Assembly: GCA_026986885.1 (NCBI GenBank)
Contig: JALSNT010000628.1
Coordinates: 1 to 6,799, forward strand
Length of the DNA stretch: 6,799 nucleotides
From: Desulfobulbaceae bacterium
Lineage (GTDB): Bacteria; Desulfobacterota; Desulfobulbia; Desulfobulbales; Desulfobulbaceae
Reading direction: 5' to 3'
Shown one piece after another: positions 6,474 to 6,799 of this stretch (position 1 is its first letter; each line of letters begins with the position of its first letter). The position numbers and the translations under genes are program-made. Under the pieces are notes generated by a model. The model did not search any database, was not told where the DNA came from, and saw nothing but the letters and a program-made list of their open reading frames with translations.

Positions 6474-6479
6474 CCCCTC
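6474..6479 (-). promoter_or_regulatory. Ribosome binding site that fixes the DedA start
   Basis: The minus strand has GAGGGG overlapping the end of uppP, 10 nt before ATG at 6463. It favours the 205-aa form of the DedA protein over a longer form starting inside uppP. The spacing is slightly long. Confidence 0.5.
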
Positions 6480-6799
6480 TCAACCGATAACGATAATATA
6501 CAGGCCGACCAGCAGACAGTAGCCGGCAAAGACATACAGTGAATGGTTGCTCAAATAGGCAATCAGCCAGCGGATAGCGGCATAGCCGGAAATAAGAGCG
6601 GCTAAAAAACCTGCGACCAGAGGCAGCATGAAATGATCTGCAGCGGGCAGGGCAAAGAGATCCCGGCAGGCAAGCAGTCCGGCGCCAAAGAGGACCGGCA
6701 CCGACATCAAAAAGGAAAAACGGGCGGCCGAAGACCGATCCAGATTTCTCGTCATGCCGCCGGCAATAGTAGCGCCGGAGCGGGAAATACCGGGCAGCA
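6480..6799 (-). CDS. uppP: Undecaprenyl-diphosphatase UppP (BacA), C-terminal part
   Basis: The frame enters from the right edge and gives 105 complete residues to the stop at 6480. It begins with [14 protein letters not shown], the signature active-site loop of UppP/BacA, followed by [20 protein letters not shown], the usual downstream block. Two to three hydrophobic helices follow, ending in YIIVIG. UppP is an integral inner-membrane enzyme that removes a phosphate from undecaprenyl diphosphate to regenerate the C55-P lipid carrier for peptidoglycan and other envelope polymers; overexpression gives bacitracin resistance. About 160-170 N-terminal residues, with the other catalytic motif, should lie outside the window. 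It is the most upstream gene seen in the lipid block and is 16 nt from dedA, so the promoter is out of view. A methionine downstream of the signature is not the real start. Confidence 0.95.
   Translation of the reverse strand, partial: LPGISRSGATIAGGMTRNLDRSSAARFSFLMSVPVLFGAGLLACRDLFALPAADHFMLPLVAGFLAALISGYAAIRWLIAYLSNHSLYVFAGYCLLVGLYIIVIG

Noticed and set aside
5807..6490. 227-aa plus-strand open frame
   Set aside because: It is antisense to the DedA gene, whose motifs are unmistakable; the plus-strand translation is Gln/Lys/His-rich with no family resemblance.
1..6799. tRNA, rRNA, CRISPR array, insertion sequence or defence-system genes
   Set aside because: I looked for cloverleaf-like arms, regularly spaced repeats, and transposase or nuclease motifs and found none; the window is almost fully explained by metabolic and membrane genes.

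Overview
All recognisable genes in this window lie on the minus strand, so the transcriptional order runs from the right end to the left. The gene families (a Ste24-type M48 protease, two DedA proteins, a PAP2/LssY fusion, a bacterial patatin and UppP) and the moderate base composition suggest a Gram-negative bacterium. A Desulfobulbus/Desulfocapsa-like Desulfobacterota member is my guess from family resemblance only; nothing in the window proves the taxon.

Right block (6799 down to about 3034): a tight set of membrane-lipid genes. It holds the 3' part of uppP (undecaprenyl-diphosphatase, entering from outside the window), then after 16 nt a stand-alone DedA protein. A patatin-like serine hydrolase follows, coupled to DedA by an ATGA start/stop overlap. 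After 26 nt comes a 666-aa protein that joins a DedA domain, a PAP2 phosphatase with a complete catalytic motif set, and an LssY_C-like domain. UppP and PAP2 enzymes dephosphorylate polyprenyl or other lipid phosphates, and DedA proteins have been linked to recycling undecaprenyl phosphate across the membrane. The block therefore reads as a lipid-carrier recycling or membrane-lipid maintenance operon. A perfect 13-bp inverted repeat lies inside the dedA coding region.

Middle gap (2827-3033): 207 nt with a 12-13-bp perfect hairpin followed by CTTTTT on the minus strand. It is probably the terminator or attenuator between the lipid block and the next genes. The longest reading of the M48 gene begins at a TTG beside this hairpin and runs through it; a GTG at 2826, just after the hairpin, fits the protein family better.

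Left block (2826 down to 434): a seven-or-so-helix M48 CAAX-protease-like metalloprotease, directly coupled (TGATG) to a soluble protein that fuses a SprT-like zinc metalloprotease domain to a DUF2786 region.

Left end (1-433): a 325-nt intergenic region with several dyads, a consensus-like plus-strand promoter and a terminator-like hairpin that could delimit a roughly 60-nt transcript. Beyond it is the first 36 codons of another minus-strand gene, with a strong Shine-Dalgarno site and a membrane-anchor N terminus, cut by the window edge. I see no tRNA, rRNA, CRISPR array, insertion sequence or phage gene.
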